Positions 44,641-54,914 of a stretch of 64,000 nt of DNA are shown here, piece by piece (position 1 is the first letter of the stretch; each line of letters opens with the position of its first letter). The stretch lies in the NCBI GenBank assembly GCA_963575745.1, contig CAUYUJ010006336.1, positions 110,001 through 174,000 of the forward strand, in the 5' to 3' direction. The stretch is from Prorocentrum cordatum (lineage: Eukaryota > Sar > Dinophyceae > Prorocentrales > Prorocentraceae). The notes below the pieces were generated by a model that worked only from the letters and a program-made list of their open reading frames with translations, was not told where the DNA came from and made no database searches. The position numbers and the translations under genes were made by a program.

Positions 44641-44804
44641 TGAGAACGCTGCGCTGTTACCACGCGCGTGGTTAATTCATGTTGTCGCGGGGTATCGCCT
44701 GGGCCTCTGGCGGCCAAGATGAGCCCAAACATCGGCTGAGCCCAAACAGCTACGATACCGAATATGTCGACAAGGACATCCGCAGCGCAGTTGGTTCGTT
44801 TCCT

Positions 44805-44990
44805 CCTCCGTCGTTTGGCGCTCTGTCCCGCTGCGCCTGCCCTGCTCTCTCCCCCTCGTTCTCTCGCTCTCGCTCGTTGTGTTCTGCTGCGGTTCATCCT
44901 CCGTCGTTTGGCGCTCTGTCCCGCCGCGCCTGCCCTGCTCTCTCCCCCTCGTTCTCTCGATCTCGCTCGCTGTGTTTTGTTGTGGCTCCA
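44805..44990. repeat. 93-bp tandem duplication
   Basis: Two units starting at 44,805 and 44,898 ('cctccgtcgtttggcgctct'), about 90 percent identical. 93 is a multiple of three, so a minus-strand frame repeats SRERGGESRAGAAGQSAKRR twice. Confidence 0.85.
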
Positions 44991-45113
44991 GTGGCCAGAG
45001 TGGAGCTGCTCGGCAAGGCTGCGCGCGGCGCGCGTCAGCCCCAGTCGTTCGCGTGGCCGCGGGGCGGGCCGCGCTGCGCCAAGAGCCTCGCGTTCTTGGC
45101 CGCCCAAAGGGGG

Positions 45114-45596
45114 CTAGCGGTGCTTCACGCGCACCTGGAGGGTCCGCCACCAGCTCTCCCAGGTGGCGGTGGTTTTCTCGACCGCCTCCTCGGCCTCCTC
45201 GGTCTTCTTCTCAGCCTTCTCGGCCATCTGCTTGGCCTTATGCAGCTCCTTCTCCGTCTTCTCCAAGGAGTCCCGCGTCTCGCGCAGCTCCGCCCGCGCG
45301 TTCTTGAGAGCGGCCGTTTTCTCCGTGAATTGCTCCTTGGGGCGGTTGGCAACCGCCTCTGCCGCGGCGGCCCTGTGGCTTGCGGTGTACTTCTCTTTGT
45401 AGTGGTGGTTCGAACGGCGGGAACGAGCGTCCAGCGCGCCCTCGGGGGACCTGCGAGCTGCTGCGCGCGCCTCCTTTGGCAGTTTTGCCACTGCTGGCTT
45501 GTTGCTCAAGTCCTGCTCTCTCTTCGCGGCCCTGCGCACCTTGTTGTTGAACAGCTTCTTCTCGTAAGCCGGGGCCGCTCCCTTTGGGTTTCCCAT
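45114..45596 (-). CDS. Basic coiled-coil protein, unknown function
   Basis: A 160-residue frame starting MGNPKGAAPAYEKKLFNNKV. The N-terminal half is basic and Ala-rich (KVRRAAKREQDLSNKPAVAK). The C-terminal half is a heptad-like coiled coil rich in Glu/Lys/Ala (LKNARAELRETRDSLEKTEK, then QMAEKAEKKTEEAEEAVEK), closing with WESWWRTLQVRVKHR. The frame is intact with an in-frame stop at 45,114. It could be an ORF1/gag-like protein, given the zinc-knuckle-like region downstream, or a small host protein. An exon that continues downstream cannot be excluded. Confidence 0.5.
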   Translation of the reverse strand: MGNPKGAAPAYEKKLFNNKVRRAAKREQDLSNKPAVAKLPKEARAAARRSPEGALDARSRRSNHHYKEKYTASHRAAAAEAVANRPKEQFTEKTAALKNARAELRETRDSLEKTEKELHKAKQMAEKAEKKTEEAEEAVEKTTATWESWWRTLQVRVKHR

Positions 45597-46059
45597 GGCG
45601 GCGCGAAGCACGGGGCGGGGAAGCAGTTAAACCTTGAGGAGCCACTTAAACTTTGAGCTGAAACAGGTACGGAGGAGGAGCGGGGAAAGAGGAATACGCA
45701 GGATACGCGGGATCACCTAGGAACGGGCCCCGTTCGTTTGCGAATTATTTTCTGTAACTGTGGCGCTCTCGAGGGCATTAAAAATTGATGCCGCCATCAC
45801 ATGTCGTGCTTCCTCCTCCGCCTCCTTTTCCTCGCTCTTCATCGCTTCCTCGCTCATGATCAGAAGAAGTGTTGCGAGAAAAAACGCACGCCAGGGCAAA
45901 GTGCCCGACGCCAACTTTGAAACCCATTGCACAACGTGGAGAACGAATACAACGTGGAGGAATGGGAAGGAGAGGGCGAGGATGAGGAATACGAATAACA
46001 TATGCTCGCCCCCCGCCCCAAGTGCTGGAGGATGAATATAGAAAGGGTGACGAGGAGGA

Positions 46060-46550
46060 TGCCTCGCAGAGGTCCCCCAAAACGCATTGAAAACGATGCT
46101 CCCGCCTGAGAGGTCCCCAACAAGCATACACAAACTGAAGCTCCCGCCTGAGAGGTCCCCAACAAAACACTCAAAACGAGGCTCCCGCCTGAGAGGTTCC
46201 AGCAACAAAAACAAAAACGAAATCCAAGAGCCACCCCTCTCGTCATTGTAACTGTTTTTTAAACAAAAAATGTTTTAGAGGAGAACTCCTCCCCCCCGAT
46301 TCCTCCTCTTCTTACCCGCCCCCCTCGGATGGGAGGAGAAGTTCTCTTCTGACACGTAGTTTTTGTTTGTGTTGTTGGTGCCAGTTCCAAGGATGAGGGG
46401 GTGGCTTCTGCATTTCTATAGTTTTTTTGTAACCTCTCAGGCGGTAGCCTCGTTTTGAGTGGTAGTTTTGGGGATCTCTCAAGCGGGCGCTTCCTTTTGA
46501 ATGTGGTTTTGGGGACCTCTCAGGCGGGGGCCTCGTTTTGAACGCTTGGC
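46060..46550. mobile_element. Foldback element with inverted arrays of a ~42-bp unit
   Basis: Left: three direct units with GCCTGAGAGGTCC at about 46,104, 46,146 and 46,187. Right: three inverted units with CTCTCAGGC or CTCTCAAGC at about 46,434, 46,477 and 46,517. The interior also pairs (GAGGAGAACTCCTCC against GGAGGAGAAGTTCTC). No coding capacity. Confidence 0.65.
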
Positions 46551-46630
46551 AAGGCTTTGCTTGATTCACTCCCGTAAGGGGATTCGAAGGATGAGGATGG
46601 GGAGGAGGAGGGGGAGGCGGAGGAGGAGGA

Positions 46631-46633
<3 letters not shown>

Positions 46634-46667
<34 letters not shown>
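46634..46667. repeat. (GA)17 microsatellite
   Basis: Pure GA run after a (GGA)n segment. Confidence 0.9.
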
Positions 46668-46670
<3 letters not shown>

Positions 46671-46814
46671 CGACACCGAGAGAGAGATAGGGATAACGGA
46701 GAAGCGGCATGGAGTGGGAATGAGAGCGGTTTCTTTCCGAAGCTTTTAAAGGCCGAAGGCGCCCCATAAGATGAGGCAGAATGAGGTGGACCTCTGCGGG
46801 GGGTACCATACACA

Positions 46815-47150
46815 CACATCTATATATATATAAATATGTGTGTATAAATACAGCTATACGACCACCCTCAGGGTGAAGAAGGTTCGGGGGATGAACCAAC
46901 GTCTCATTCGATCGGTCCTACTATCGATCTCACTATCGATCTCACTATCGGTCTCACTCGACCGATCTCATTCGATCGATCTCACAATCGATTTCACTCG
47001 ATCTATTTCATTCGATCGATCTGACGATCGATCTGACTATCGATCTCACAATCGATCTCACCATCGATCCCACTGTCGATCTCACAATCGATCTCACATT
47101 CGGTCTCACGGTCCATCTCACTATCGATACTACAATCGATCTCACAATCG
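46815..47150. repeat. TA-rich motif followed by (ATCGATCTCACT)n repeat
   Basis: 46,815-46,880 matches the 43.1 kb TATACGACCA motif. 46,905-47,150 is about twenty 12-16 bp units of 'atcgatctcact' type, many containing the palindrome ATCGAT. Confidence 0.75.
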
Positions 47151-47154
47151 ACGT

Positions 47155-47971
47155 CATCATCATCAACATCATCGTCATCAACGTCATCAACATCATCATC
47201 ATCACCATTATCATCATCGGGACAACATCATCATCATCACCATCATCATCACCGGGGCACCATCATCGGGACACCATCATCATCATCATCATCAGAATCA
47301 TCATCATCATCGGAACACCACCATCATCATCATCATCATCACCATCATCTCATCATCATCATCATCATGAACAACATCATCGACATCATCATCACCACCA
47401 TCATCATCATCAGCAACATCATCATCATCAAACTCATCAGCATCATCGGGACAACATCATCATCGTCACCATCATCATCATCATCGGGACACCATCATCA
47501 TCATCATCAACAACATCACCGTCATCATCACCATCATCGGGCCACCATCATCAAAATCATCATCATCATCACCTCATCAGCATCCTCATCAACATCATCA
47601 TCAGCATCATCATCATCGGGACACCACCGTCGTCATCATCACCATCAACATCATCATCATCATCATCATCATCATCATGATCATCATCATCGGGATACCA
47701 TCAGCATCTTCATCTTCACATTCACCATCATCATCTCATCATCATCATCACCTCATCAACATCATCAGGGTCATCAACATCATCATCACCATCATCGGGA
47801 CAGCATCATCATCATCAGCAACATCATTATCATTAGCATCATCATCGGGACATCTTCATCATCACCACCATCACCATCATCATCATCATCATTAACATCG
47901 TCAACATCATCATCATCATCATCGTCATCGTCACATCGGGACACCATCATCATCACCACCATCACCATCAC

Positions 47972-48005
<34 letters not shown>

Positions 48006-48031
48006 GTCATCATCATCATTAATATTATCGA

Positions 48032-48077
<46 letters not shown>

Positions 48078-48085
48078 GGGACACC
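47155..48085. repeat. ~0.93 kb (ATC)n array
   Basis: ATC/CAT triplets, regularly interrupted by 'atcgggacaccatc' blocks that recur more than ten times, so it is a higher-order repeat built on the trinucleotide. Confidence 0.95.
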
Positions 48086-48087
48086 GG

Positions 48088-48240
48088 CGGGACACCGGCG
48101 GGACACCGCGGGCCATCGGCCCCTGGAAGGGAGTCATTTGGTCCGGCCGCGCCTCAGCGGGAGGCGGGACACCGGCGGGACACCGCGGGCCACCGGTTGC
48201 CGGAAGGGAGTCATTTGGTCCGGCCGCGCCTCAGCCGGAC
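48088..48240. repeat. 76-bp tandem duplication
   Basis: 'ggaagggagtcatttggtcc' at 48,126 and 48,202, each preceded by 'cggcgggacaccgcgggcca'. Confidence 0.85.
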
Positions 48241-48544
48241 GAGATTTTCTTCTCGCCCGCCCACGCAGCTTCGCCTCGCCCGCACGCACGGCACGCACGA
48301 ACACGAAACCGAAACCGATTTCCGGGTAGGGGGGTTCTCCGTTCCACTTCGATCTCACCCCCTCACCCCCTCACCTCCGATACACACACAGTTCACATAT
48401 GATATTTACCGCGATTCTTTGTCTCACGCTGACTGAATCTGTCGGAGTGCAACCTTGGGGTGGGGAATCGGACCCAGCGGTTAGATCTTATTCAGATGAG
48501 CGCCTGAACACCATTAAACAGTCCCCGAGGCACCGACGGGTGAC

Positions 48545-48936
48545 CAGCGTGCGATGGACAACTCGGTGGTCATATGCGTTCTCGCAAAGGAGGCCGATAA
48601 GTCAAACCCTGCGGTGAAGGCTGCGATGCGGCGCGGCTGGCTTCTGGAGTGCAACGGGCTGTCTGAGGAGACGTGCACGGAATACATCGCCACTTACCTC
48701 GGGGTACCCCAGAAATCACTTGACAGTGGGGCAGCCCCGCTGCGGGACTTCATCGGAAAGGTCTCTTTGGGTAACCCCTTGTTCATCCGCGAGACCATCG
48801 ACCAGCTGCTGCTCCATGACCTTGTCAAGGTCCGGAAAAGGCGGGACGGCGAGGCCGACCTCAGCTACCACCAAGACCTCGAGGGTGTCAACATCGCATC
48901 CTGGTACCAGACTTCCATGGTGGGAGAGACCATCTC
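48545..48936 (+). CDS. Exon of a STAND/AAA-type ATPase resembling adenylyl cyclase 10
   Basis: The frame includes MDNSVVICVLAKEADKSNPA, then LECNGLSEETCTEYIATYLG, LRDFIGKVSLGNPLFIRETI and LLLHDLVKVRKRR. Known: 'L..L......I......G.P.....L...I...S.GNPLFI.EL...L' is the typical sensor/lid part of AAA_16 (STAND) ATPase domains, as in class III cyclase type 10 and LuxR-type regulators. The likely 5' limit is an AG just upstream of 48,548. The 3' end at 48,936 is followed by GTGAGC, a good donor. The second exon at 49,424 is phase-compatible and carries the expected next block. Catalytic cyclase domains are not in the window. The family call is inferred from motifs. Confidence 0.5.
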
Positions 48937-49423
48937 GTGAGCGATAAACGCGACTTCAACATGCTCGCGGTCATGATTCCCTGGCCCCGACCCCACGGAT
49001 GCAGGTGCTTGCCGCCGCGGCAGGGCGCGATCGCCTCGCGCAGAGCACGTCCTTGCGACCGCGTATCCGGGGGGTCGCGGTGAGACATCCAGACCGCTGG
49101 GGCGTGGACATCGACGCTGGTGGAAATTCGGCTCGATTCCCAGAGCAGACAAGCGGTGGTCGATGTTTTTGGGGCATGCGTGGATTCTCTGTCCAATCTC
49201 CTGGGCCCCAGAGGGGGCCCCAAACCCTTGTAGTTCCCGCTCTCTGCTCAAGTAGCCCAGGGCGGTCTCAACACCCAAACCTCGGGCGCGGAGCGCCCCA
49301 GGGGCCGCCTCTGAGATGGCGAGACCGTCCTGGACCATTCGGGGGGTTTGTTGGGGCCAGTGGGGACTACTTGGGGGGGCTGTCTGTGCGCAACCCGGAG
49401 CCTTCCGATGCGAATGCCGCCAG

Positions 49424-49659
49424 CGTGCCAACATGTGCGCCGTGCATTCCCGCGCGGACGTGCTCATGTTTGTCGCTCATGGCCATCTGCCTGCTGGAGT
49501 CGCTGGACCCGCTGCAGGCCGCAGTCCTCAAGATGAGTACGGTCTTCACGGGGCCGTTCACCCTGCCAGACCTGGCGTCCTCCAGCTGCTCGCGGTGGGC
49601 CGGCGCCGTCAACTTCGACCACTTGCGCCTGTTCCGGGCGGTGCTCAGAAGAGAAAAAG
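49424..49659 (+). CDS. Next exon of the STAND/AAA-type ATPase
   Basis: After an AG at 49,422-49,423 the phase matches the preceding exon. The frame contains SLMAICLLESLDPLQAAVLK followed by MSTVFTGPFTLPDLASSS and FDHLRLFRAVLRREKG. This fits the segment after GNPLFI in STAND ATPases ('...LD.L....Q.VLK.ASV.G..F....L'). It ends at GT in 'aaaaag|gtacgg'. The intron just downstream starts with an inverted repeat (ATACCGGCGGTAT and GCGGTATCATACCGC). A possible further exon at about 49,785-49,890 reads QERSVEKRGRYLLFSQVQDL. Confidence 0.5.
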
Positions 49660-49784
49660 GTACGGATACCGGCGGTATCGGCAGCGGTATCATACCGCTA
49701 GCCTTCTGTCGTTTTCCCCTTTGTGGGCCTTCCGGGAGGCCCTCGTCGCCACGGCTAGATCTCCGAAGTGCTGGTCAGATTGCA

Positions 49785-49890
49785 CGCCAGGAAAGGTCCG
49801 TGGAGAAGCGGGGTCGGTACCTTTTGTTCTCTCAGGTGCAGGACCTCGTGAGGCGGCGCGCAAGCGGGGGCGGAGGAGGAGTCTAGGGTT
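49785..49890 (+). CDS. Possible further exon of the same gene
   Basis: QERSVEKRGRYLLFSQVQDL then VRRRASGGGGG. Protein-like but short, and the acceptor is uncertain ('gctggtcag' at about 49,780). Confidence 0.25.
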
Positions 49891-50511
49891 CAGTCGGGCA
49901 TGTGCCTCTACAGGAAGAGTGCTCGAGAACAGTAAAGAATCAGTTCGGGGATTTCTTGGCGTGCTCTTCTGATGTTTTGCTCATGTTTGACTATCCTTTC
50001 TAGTTTTCTTCCGAAATCCGCCTGCACACCGCAGGCCCATTCCAAGAAACCTTGCCTCCAGGGTGCCCTGGGTTTCTTGGGTTTCGAGGGTTTTGCTCTG
50101 GCAGGCGTGACGTGATGTGGGCTCAAAAATCATTGGACATCCTTGGATCTCAGGGTTGGGTTTCTTGTGGAAGGCTTCTTGTGGACTGGCCTCCACTGTA
50201 GGAGGACATGCCCGACCGAAGGAGAGTGCCAGGGGAGCTCGCTCGTGCCGTGCGGGGGGGCCTCTGGGGGAGGGAGGCCACGGCTGGGAGCGCGGCTCGA
50301 AAAGCCTACAGGATGGGTAGGCAGCAGGTTTTGACCAGCGACTCGAGCCATCGAGGATAACATTACATCGGGCCTGTCCCGAGGAAATTCAAACGTATCC
50401 CAGTGCGACCCTACCTAGGAGTTGGAGCCTCTAGGAAAGCAACATTAGTAGGAGCGGTAAACGCCGTCCTCCTCCTTCTCCTCAGCAGCAGCAATAGTGG
50501 ATGCTGTGGTT
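49891..50511. other. No supportable gene
   Basis: A few short open frames without motifs. It could include introns or a further exon of the 48.5 kb gene. Confidence 0.3.
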
Positions 50512-50640
50512 CGCTATGCTATGCTCTGCTATGCTATGCTATGCTATGCTATGCTATGCTATGCTATGCTATGCTATGCTGCGCAATGCTATGCTGGGCT
50601 GGGCTAGGCTAGGCTATGCTATGCTATGCTTTTGCTTTGC
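50512..50640. repeat. (TATGC)n pentanucleotide microsatellite
   Basis: About 20 units, decaying into GGCTA and TTTGC variants. Confidence 0.9.
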
Positions 50641-50854
50641 CTATGCTTTTGCCTTCACTTGTGCCTTTGCTTTTGCTTTTGCTGGGCACCCAGGGAGCGC
50701 AACTGGGGGAACCACTCCCAGGGGACCGGGGGAACCGCCCAGGGCGGTTTACACTGCCCGGCCCTTTAGGCCAACGAGTAAGAACCCTTCTAGGCAGAGC
50801 CTAAGTAGGGAAATAGTAAAAGACGATTTATTATTATCATAATTATTAATACTA

Positions 50855-50890
50855 TTATCATGATGATGATGTTGAGGATGATGATGATGC

Positions 50891-50958
<68 letters not shown>

Positions 50959-51030
50959 ATGCTGATGATGGTGATGATGATGATGATGATGCTGATGATG
51001 ATGATGATGATGATGATCATGATCATGATC
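50855..51030. repeat. (TGA)n microsatellite
   Basis: About 55 TGA triplets ending in a (TGATCA)-type palindromic run 'catgatcatgatcatgatca'. Confidence 0.9.
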
Positions 51031-51039
51031 ATGATCATG

Positions 51040-51885
51040 ACAAGTTTGAATAGTTCCGGCGGCGGCGAGGCAAAGGCAGTCCGCTCCAGCGTGAGGCTAA
51101 TCGGGGCAACCGATTGGCGAATTGTCCGCCGTGCAAGAGGGAGGAAAAAGATGAGGGCGGCCGCGCGGGGGGAGGGGGAGGAGAAAGCAATCAGACGTGG
51201 AAGAGTTCCGCGTAGAGCAGGCCGGTGCGGCCAGCCGAGGCAGCGGGTACCGTGGCAGCAGCTGGGGCCGAGGCCAGGGCGCACCCACGAGCGCTGCCAG
51301 GGCGCAGTGGCGATGGCGAGCAAGTAGGGAACCAGTCCAGGAGTCCGAGGGCAGGGAGGGAAGAAACACACAAATAATTGTAGATCCCCAGGTAAGTTAG
51401 GGAACACATGGGAAGATGGGAAGACGAGCATCTTCGCTTCGTTTCTCGTTCGCCGTTTCGGGGCTTTGCATTGGCAGGAGTCCACGCACAAGTCCGCTGC
51501 AGCACGTCTGCAAGGTCGTTGCTATGAGACTTGAGTCATCGGGATTCTACAAACCCTGACCCTAGTTACAGAGTGAAGACGTGGCCTCACTGAGGTCCCC
51601 GTCTTCGCACGGTGGATCAGAAGTCTTTGGGCGTTTTGGGTGTACAACATCCGCAGAAACGACCCCCTATCCCTAAGGCCTCTGGCCCTCCCGACTTCGG
51701 TGCCCTCCCAAAGGGTTGGGGTCCCCTTTTCTGGTTATAACCACTTAGATGTGGGCGTCAATGAGGGCCCTCCGAGAAGCTATCTCGGGAGCCTTCAAGA
51801 AGGAGCCGGCCCCTCCTGGGGCTGTCCCCGTGTTTCCTGGGAAGTCTAGCACTAGCAAAGCGTCCTGGCTTGCCTATTGGCCTAC
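51040..51885. other. No supportable gene
   Basis: 51,363-51,430 ('gaaacacacaaataattg' and 'gggaagatgggaagacgag') resembles 11,835-11,900, a small dispersed repeat. Confidence 0.35.
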
Positions 51886-51887
51886 CA

Positions 51888-52085
51888 AACAATGTTCTGA
51901 GAACCTTTTGTGATCTACACGAAATGTTCTTAGAACATTTCTGGCTGGGACTGTCGTGTTTTAACACATCGAGTTGATGTTCTAAGAACATTGTTTTTGT
52001 TCTTAGAACATTTTTGGGTTCTCAGAACATTCCGTGGTAGGCCTATAGAGCTGCCGGGACGGTCGGTCCCTGCTCAATGTCCCCG
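51888..52085. repeat. GTTCTAAGAAC-bearing direct repeat, copy 1
   Basis: Ends 'gtggtaggcctata' then 'gacggtcggtccctgctcaa'. It contains several GTTCTTAGAAC/GTTCTAAGAAC palindromes. Copy 2 lies at 52,650-52,845. Confidence 0.7.
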
Positions 52086-52134
52086 CGTCTTCCCGGGAAG
52101 GCCGCCACCTCGCCCGGCACCCTCCTCTTCCGAG

Positions 52135-52351
52135 GCGGGGCATCCTCGAGTTCGGGGCGGACACGCTCGAGACGGCCGCGGAGGAGGCGGCCGGGAGGGC
52201 GCAGCAGCGTTTCGAGATGCGGAATGTGCTGATCCGGAAGGTCGGCGGGTCTATGCTGCTGGAGGCCCAGAAGAAGGTCGTCAAGCGGCAGGCACGGAGG
52301 AGGATTATGTCGGGCGTGTCCCCCTACAGGGGGATTTTCGACGAAAATTAA
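52135..52351 (+). CDS. Candidate terminal exon running into a MITE
   Basis: Acceptor-like 'cctcctcttccgag' precedes a frame reading RGILEFGADTLETAAEEAAG, then RAQQRFEMRNVLIRKVGGSM and LLEAQKKVVKRQARRRIM. The last 14 codons and the stop (52,349-52,351) are supplied by the left end of the MITE starting at 52,311. It is an amphipathic, basic C-terminus. The family is not recognised. Confidence 0.45.
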
Positions 52352-52491
52352 AGATACTCCAAAAATACCCTAAACATGTCAAAACATACCAAAAAAATAG
52401 TCCCCTGACTATTGTTGGCTATTTTTTTAATATCATTTTTGGGGTATTTTTTATTTTTCGTCGAGCATCCCCCTGTAGGGGGACAGGCCCG
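52311..52491. mobile_element. 181-bp MITE with ~55-bp terminal inverted repeats
   Basis: The ends are inverted copies of CGGGC[G/C]TGTCCCCCTACA, then GGGGGAT, a TCGACGAAAA word and AATACCCCAAAAAT-like DNA. The TIR tip is itself a palindrome (CCCCCTACAGGGGG). The A/T-rich core carries a small AATAGT/ACTATT stem. No coding capacity. Its A/T richness contrasts with the neighbours. Confidence 0.8.
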
Positions 52492-52649
52492 ACCTAAGAG
52501 AAGGAGGAGGAGGAGGAGGAGGAGGCGCAGCGGCAGGGAGGAGGAACGGCGGGCTCGGGCCTCAGAGGGCGTGTTTTTGTTTTCACGGCTCGGGCGACTC
52601 GAGCAATGGCCACGCTTCCTGGCTCTGCCTAGAGGCCCAAGTACCAGGA

Positions 52650-52845
52650 AATGCTGTAAGACCCTTCTTGCGGTTTGCACGAGATCTTGTTCGAACACTT
52701 CTGGCTGAGATGGTTATGTTTTATGACATCGGGTTTCTGTTATACGAACCTTGTTTCGCTCTCTTCTGACATTTTTTCGGTTCAGAGAGATTTTCGTGGT
52801 AGGCCTATGGGAACGTAGGGACGGTCGGTCCCTGCTCAAGCAACG
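52650..52845. repeat. GTTCTAAGAAC-type direct repeat, copy 2
   Basis: Shares 'acttctggctgagatggtta', 'cacatcg'-like and 'gtggtaggcctatggg' words and the 'gggacggtcggtccctgctc' end with copy 1. The palindromes are eroded here. Confidence 0.7.
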
Positions 52846-53189
52846 GAGTTTTGTACCCCACGCTTGGGATTGTTTTTTGTGTTGCGGGTCGTCTCTTCGT
52901 GGCCCTGGAGCCGGAAAATCGCCCGTGGGCACCGAAATCGCCGAAGGGTGCCCAGTGCTTCCTTCGACTTCGAAGGTTTGGGTTCCCATAAGCCGTTTCG
53001 CCAACTCCACGCGGGAGCTCATTCTAACCAAGATTTTTTGAGGCGAGCCCCGCCGTGGCGGTAAGGATCCCCTGTGGGACCCGAGCAAGACAAGGCAACA
53101 TCCCTCTCCCGGGCCGCCTCCCAGGGAGGAGGGGCCACACCCAGACTTCTGGTGCTGCTTTTTATTGGCCTATGAGTATACTGAATACG
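52846..53189. other. No supportable gene
   Basis: Short open frames only. 52,930-53,040 has a weak protein-like frame but no motif. Confidence 0.35.
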
Positions 53190-53605
53190 GGGTAAATGTT
53201 AATTAGTGTCACGCTCGCTCCTCATGCATTCATCTGCCTCCTTCCCTGGCTTCCACCCGGCTGCTCACACTGAGACTTACCCATGTTCAGATTTCTTCTG
53301 ATTAAGACCGACTCGCACTTCCACTCACTCTTACTCAGACCGCTCACGCTAAGACCCGATCCTATTCATACCCGGACCACTAATACTCAGATCCTCTCAT
53401 ACTCAGCTTAGTCGTACTCAAACTCTTCAGCACATATCACTCACATTCAGACCATACACACTGATATTCATCCAGACAAAGACTCGCTTGTATTCATAAT
53501 TATCCACACGCAGTCACACATACACATCCAGGCCCACTCATAGTCAGACTCACTGATACTCAGAAACCTCAGGCGCATACTAATTCATACTCAGACTTAC
53601 ATGGT
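53190..53605. repeat. Degenerate ~15-bp minisatellite (ACTCATACTCAGACC)
   Basis: Recurring 'actcatactcagac' and 'cactcacactcagacc' words. It resumes at 54,335-54,450. Confidence 0.65.
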
Positions 53606-53609
53606 CACG

Positions 53610-54330
53610 TGACGCAGCAGGCACATAATTTGGGTTCCCCCAGGCGGAGCCGCCAGGAGGTATAGCACGAGCCCGTTCGCGTCAACATAGTGGGGGGTCT
53701 TAAGCGAGACGCTTGTTGTTGGATGTTGGCGTGTCTCTTTTGAGAGACCCATGGCCACAGTGGTGTAGCAGGCATTGGATTTGGGCCACCTGGACGAGAG
53801 CCGCCAGGTGATAATGCACGGGCCCGTTCGTGGCCAGATCGAGGAGATATTACACGCGAGACGTTTGTTTGTGGAGCTGGCCGTGACTCCTTCAGGAGTC
53901 CTGTAGTCACCGCGGCGAAGCCGCCAGTGGGTATTGCATGAGCCCGTTCGCGCCAAGATTGTGGTGCGCGTCTCTGTTGAGGGCCCCATGATCACCGCGA
54001 TGTCGCGGGCAGAACGTTCTGGCCGCCAAAGGGGGATCCTCCAGAGGGGATTGCACGGGCCCGTGTGCATCCATACTATGGTGATGTCTACAGCGAAACG
54101 CTTGTTTATTTGAGGGCTGCATGATCACAGCGACGTGGCAGGGATGGCATTTGGGCAGCGCAAAGGGGAGCCGCTAGATGATATTGAACGGGCCCGTGGG
54201 AATGTCTCCAGCGATGTGCCTTTTTGGGGGCGAGTACATGCCCCAATCGAGAACCCCCCCTATGATCAACGAGATGCAGCAGGCCTGGCATCTGGGCCAT
54301 CCAAGGGGAGGTCGACTAGCGGCGCGTCAC
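53610..54330. repeat. Degenerate 115-150 bp satellite, five to six units
   Basis: The word CGGGCCCGT or AGCCCGTTCG occurs near 53,672, 53,822, 53,942, 54,058 and 54,190. Each is preceded by 'gccgcca' and followed by a 'gagacgcttgtt'-like word. It lies inside the 15-bp minisatellite. Confidence 0.7.
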
Positions 54331-54450
54331 GGCCTTCGTGGCCTATTCATACCCTAACTCGCTAACAGTCAGGCCCATTCGTGCTCAGTCGCCTAGCCTC
54401 GAGTATACTCAGACGTTCATACACACGTGACTCGCTAAAAGAGACGTGCA

Positions 54451-54910
54451 CAAGCACTCGAGCCAATCCCGGTCCAGTGTTTCGGCCAGGGTATTTCCGA
54501 CAGTCCTCGGTCGGGGCTTAAGAGACGGAGGTCAATGCAAACGGGGGTCAGTCAGAGCGCCAGATCTTGCAGGATTCTGCAGAGCCAGGGGCTCATTGAT
54601 TCAGGCTTGCGTGCAGGATCCTACAAGGCCCTATTGACCGGGGTTTGGGTTGACCCGGGTCAGTGCGTCCCCGACTAGGGCACGAAGCGGTCATCTAGAG
54701 GTGGAGACCCACCCAAGAAAAGGCGGCCGTGTTGATTTGCTCGTGCAGATGTCTCGACACTTCCTCTTCAAAATCGCTCCACTGGACCCCTTGACCTGTC
54801 CTGTGCCTTCTGGCCTGAATTCCAAGGCGAATCCAGATGTGACGGCGAGAATGTCCAGAGGCCCCCAAACACGTCCAAACACGCTTCGCTGATGACGACG
54901 GAGGTCTAGA
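54451..54910. other. No supportable gene
   Basis: Open frames are short and lack motifs. Confidence 0.35.
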
Positions 54911-54914
54911 GGGA

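Noticed and set aside
44400-45656. Plus-strand 325-codon frame over 44,679-45,656
   Set aside because: Antisense to the coiled-coil ORF and to a 93-bp duplication; the minus-strand frame has the plausible start, heptads and charge pattern.
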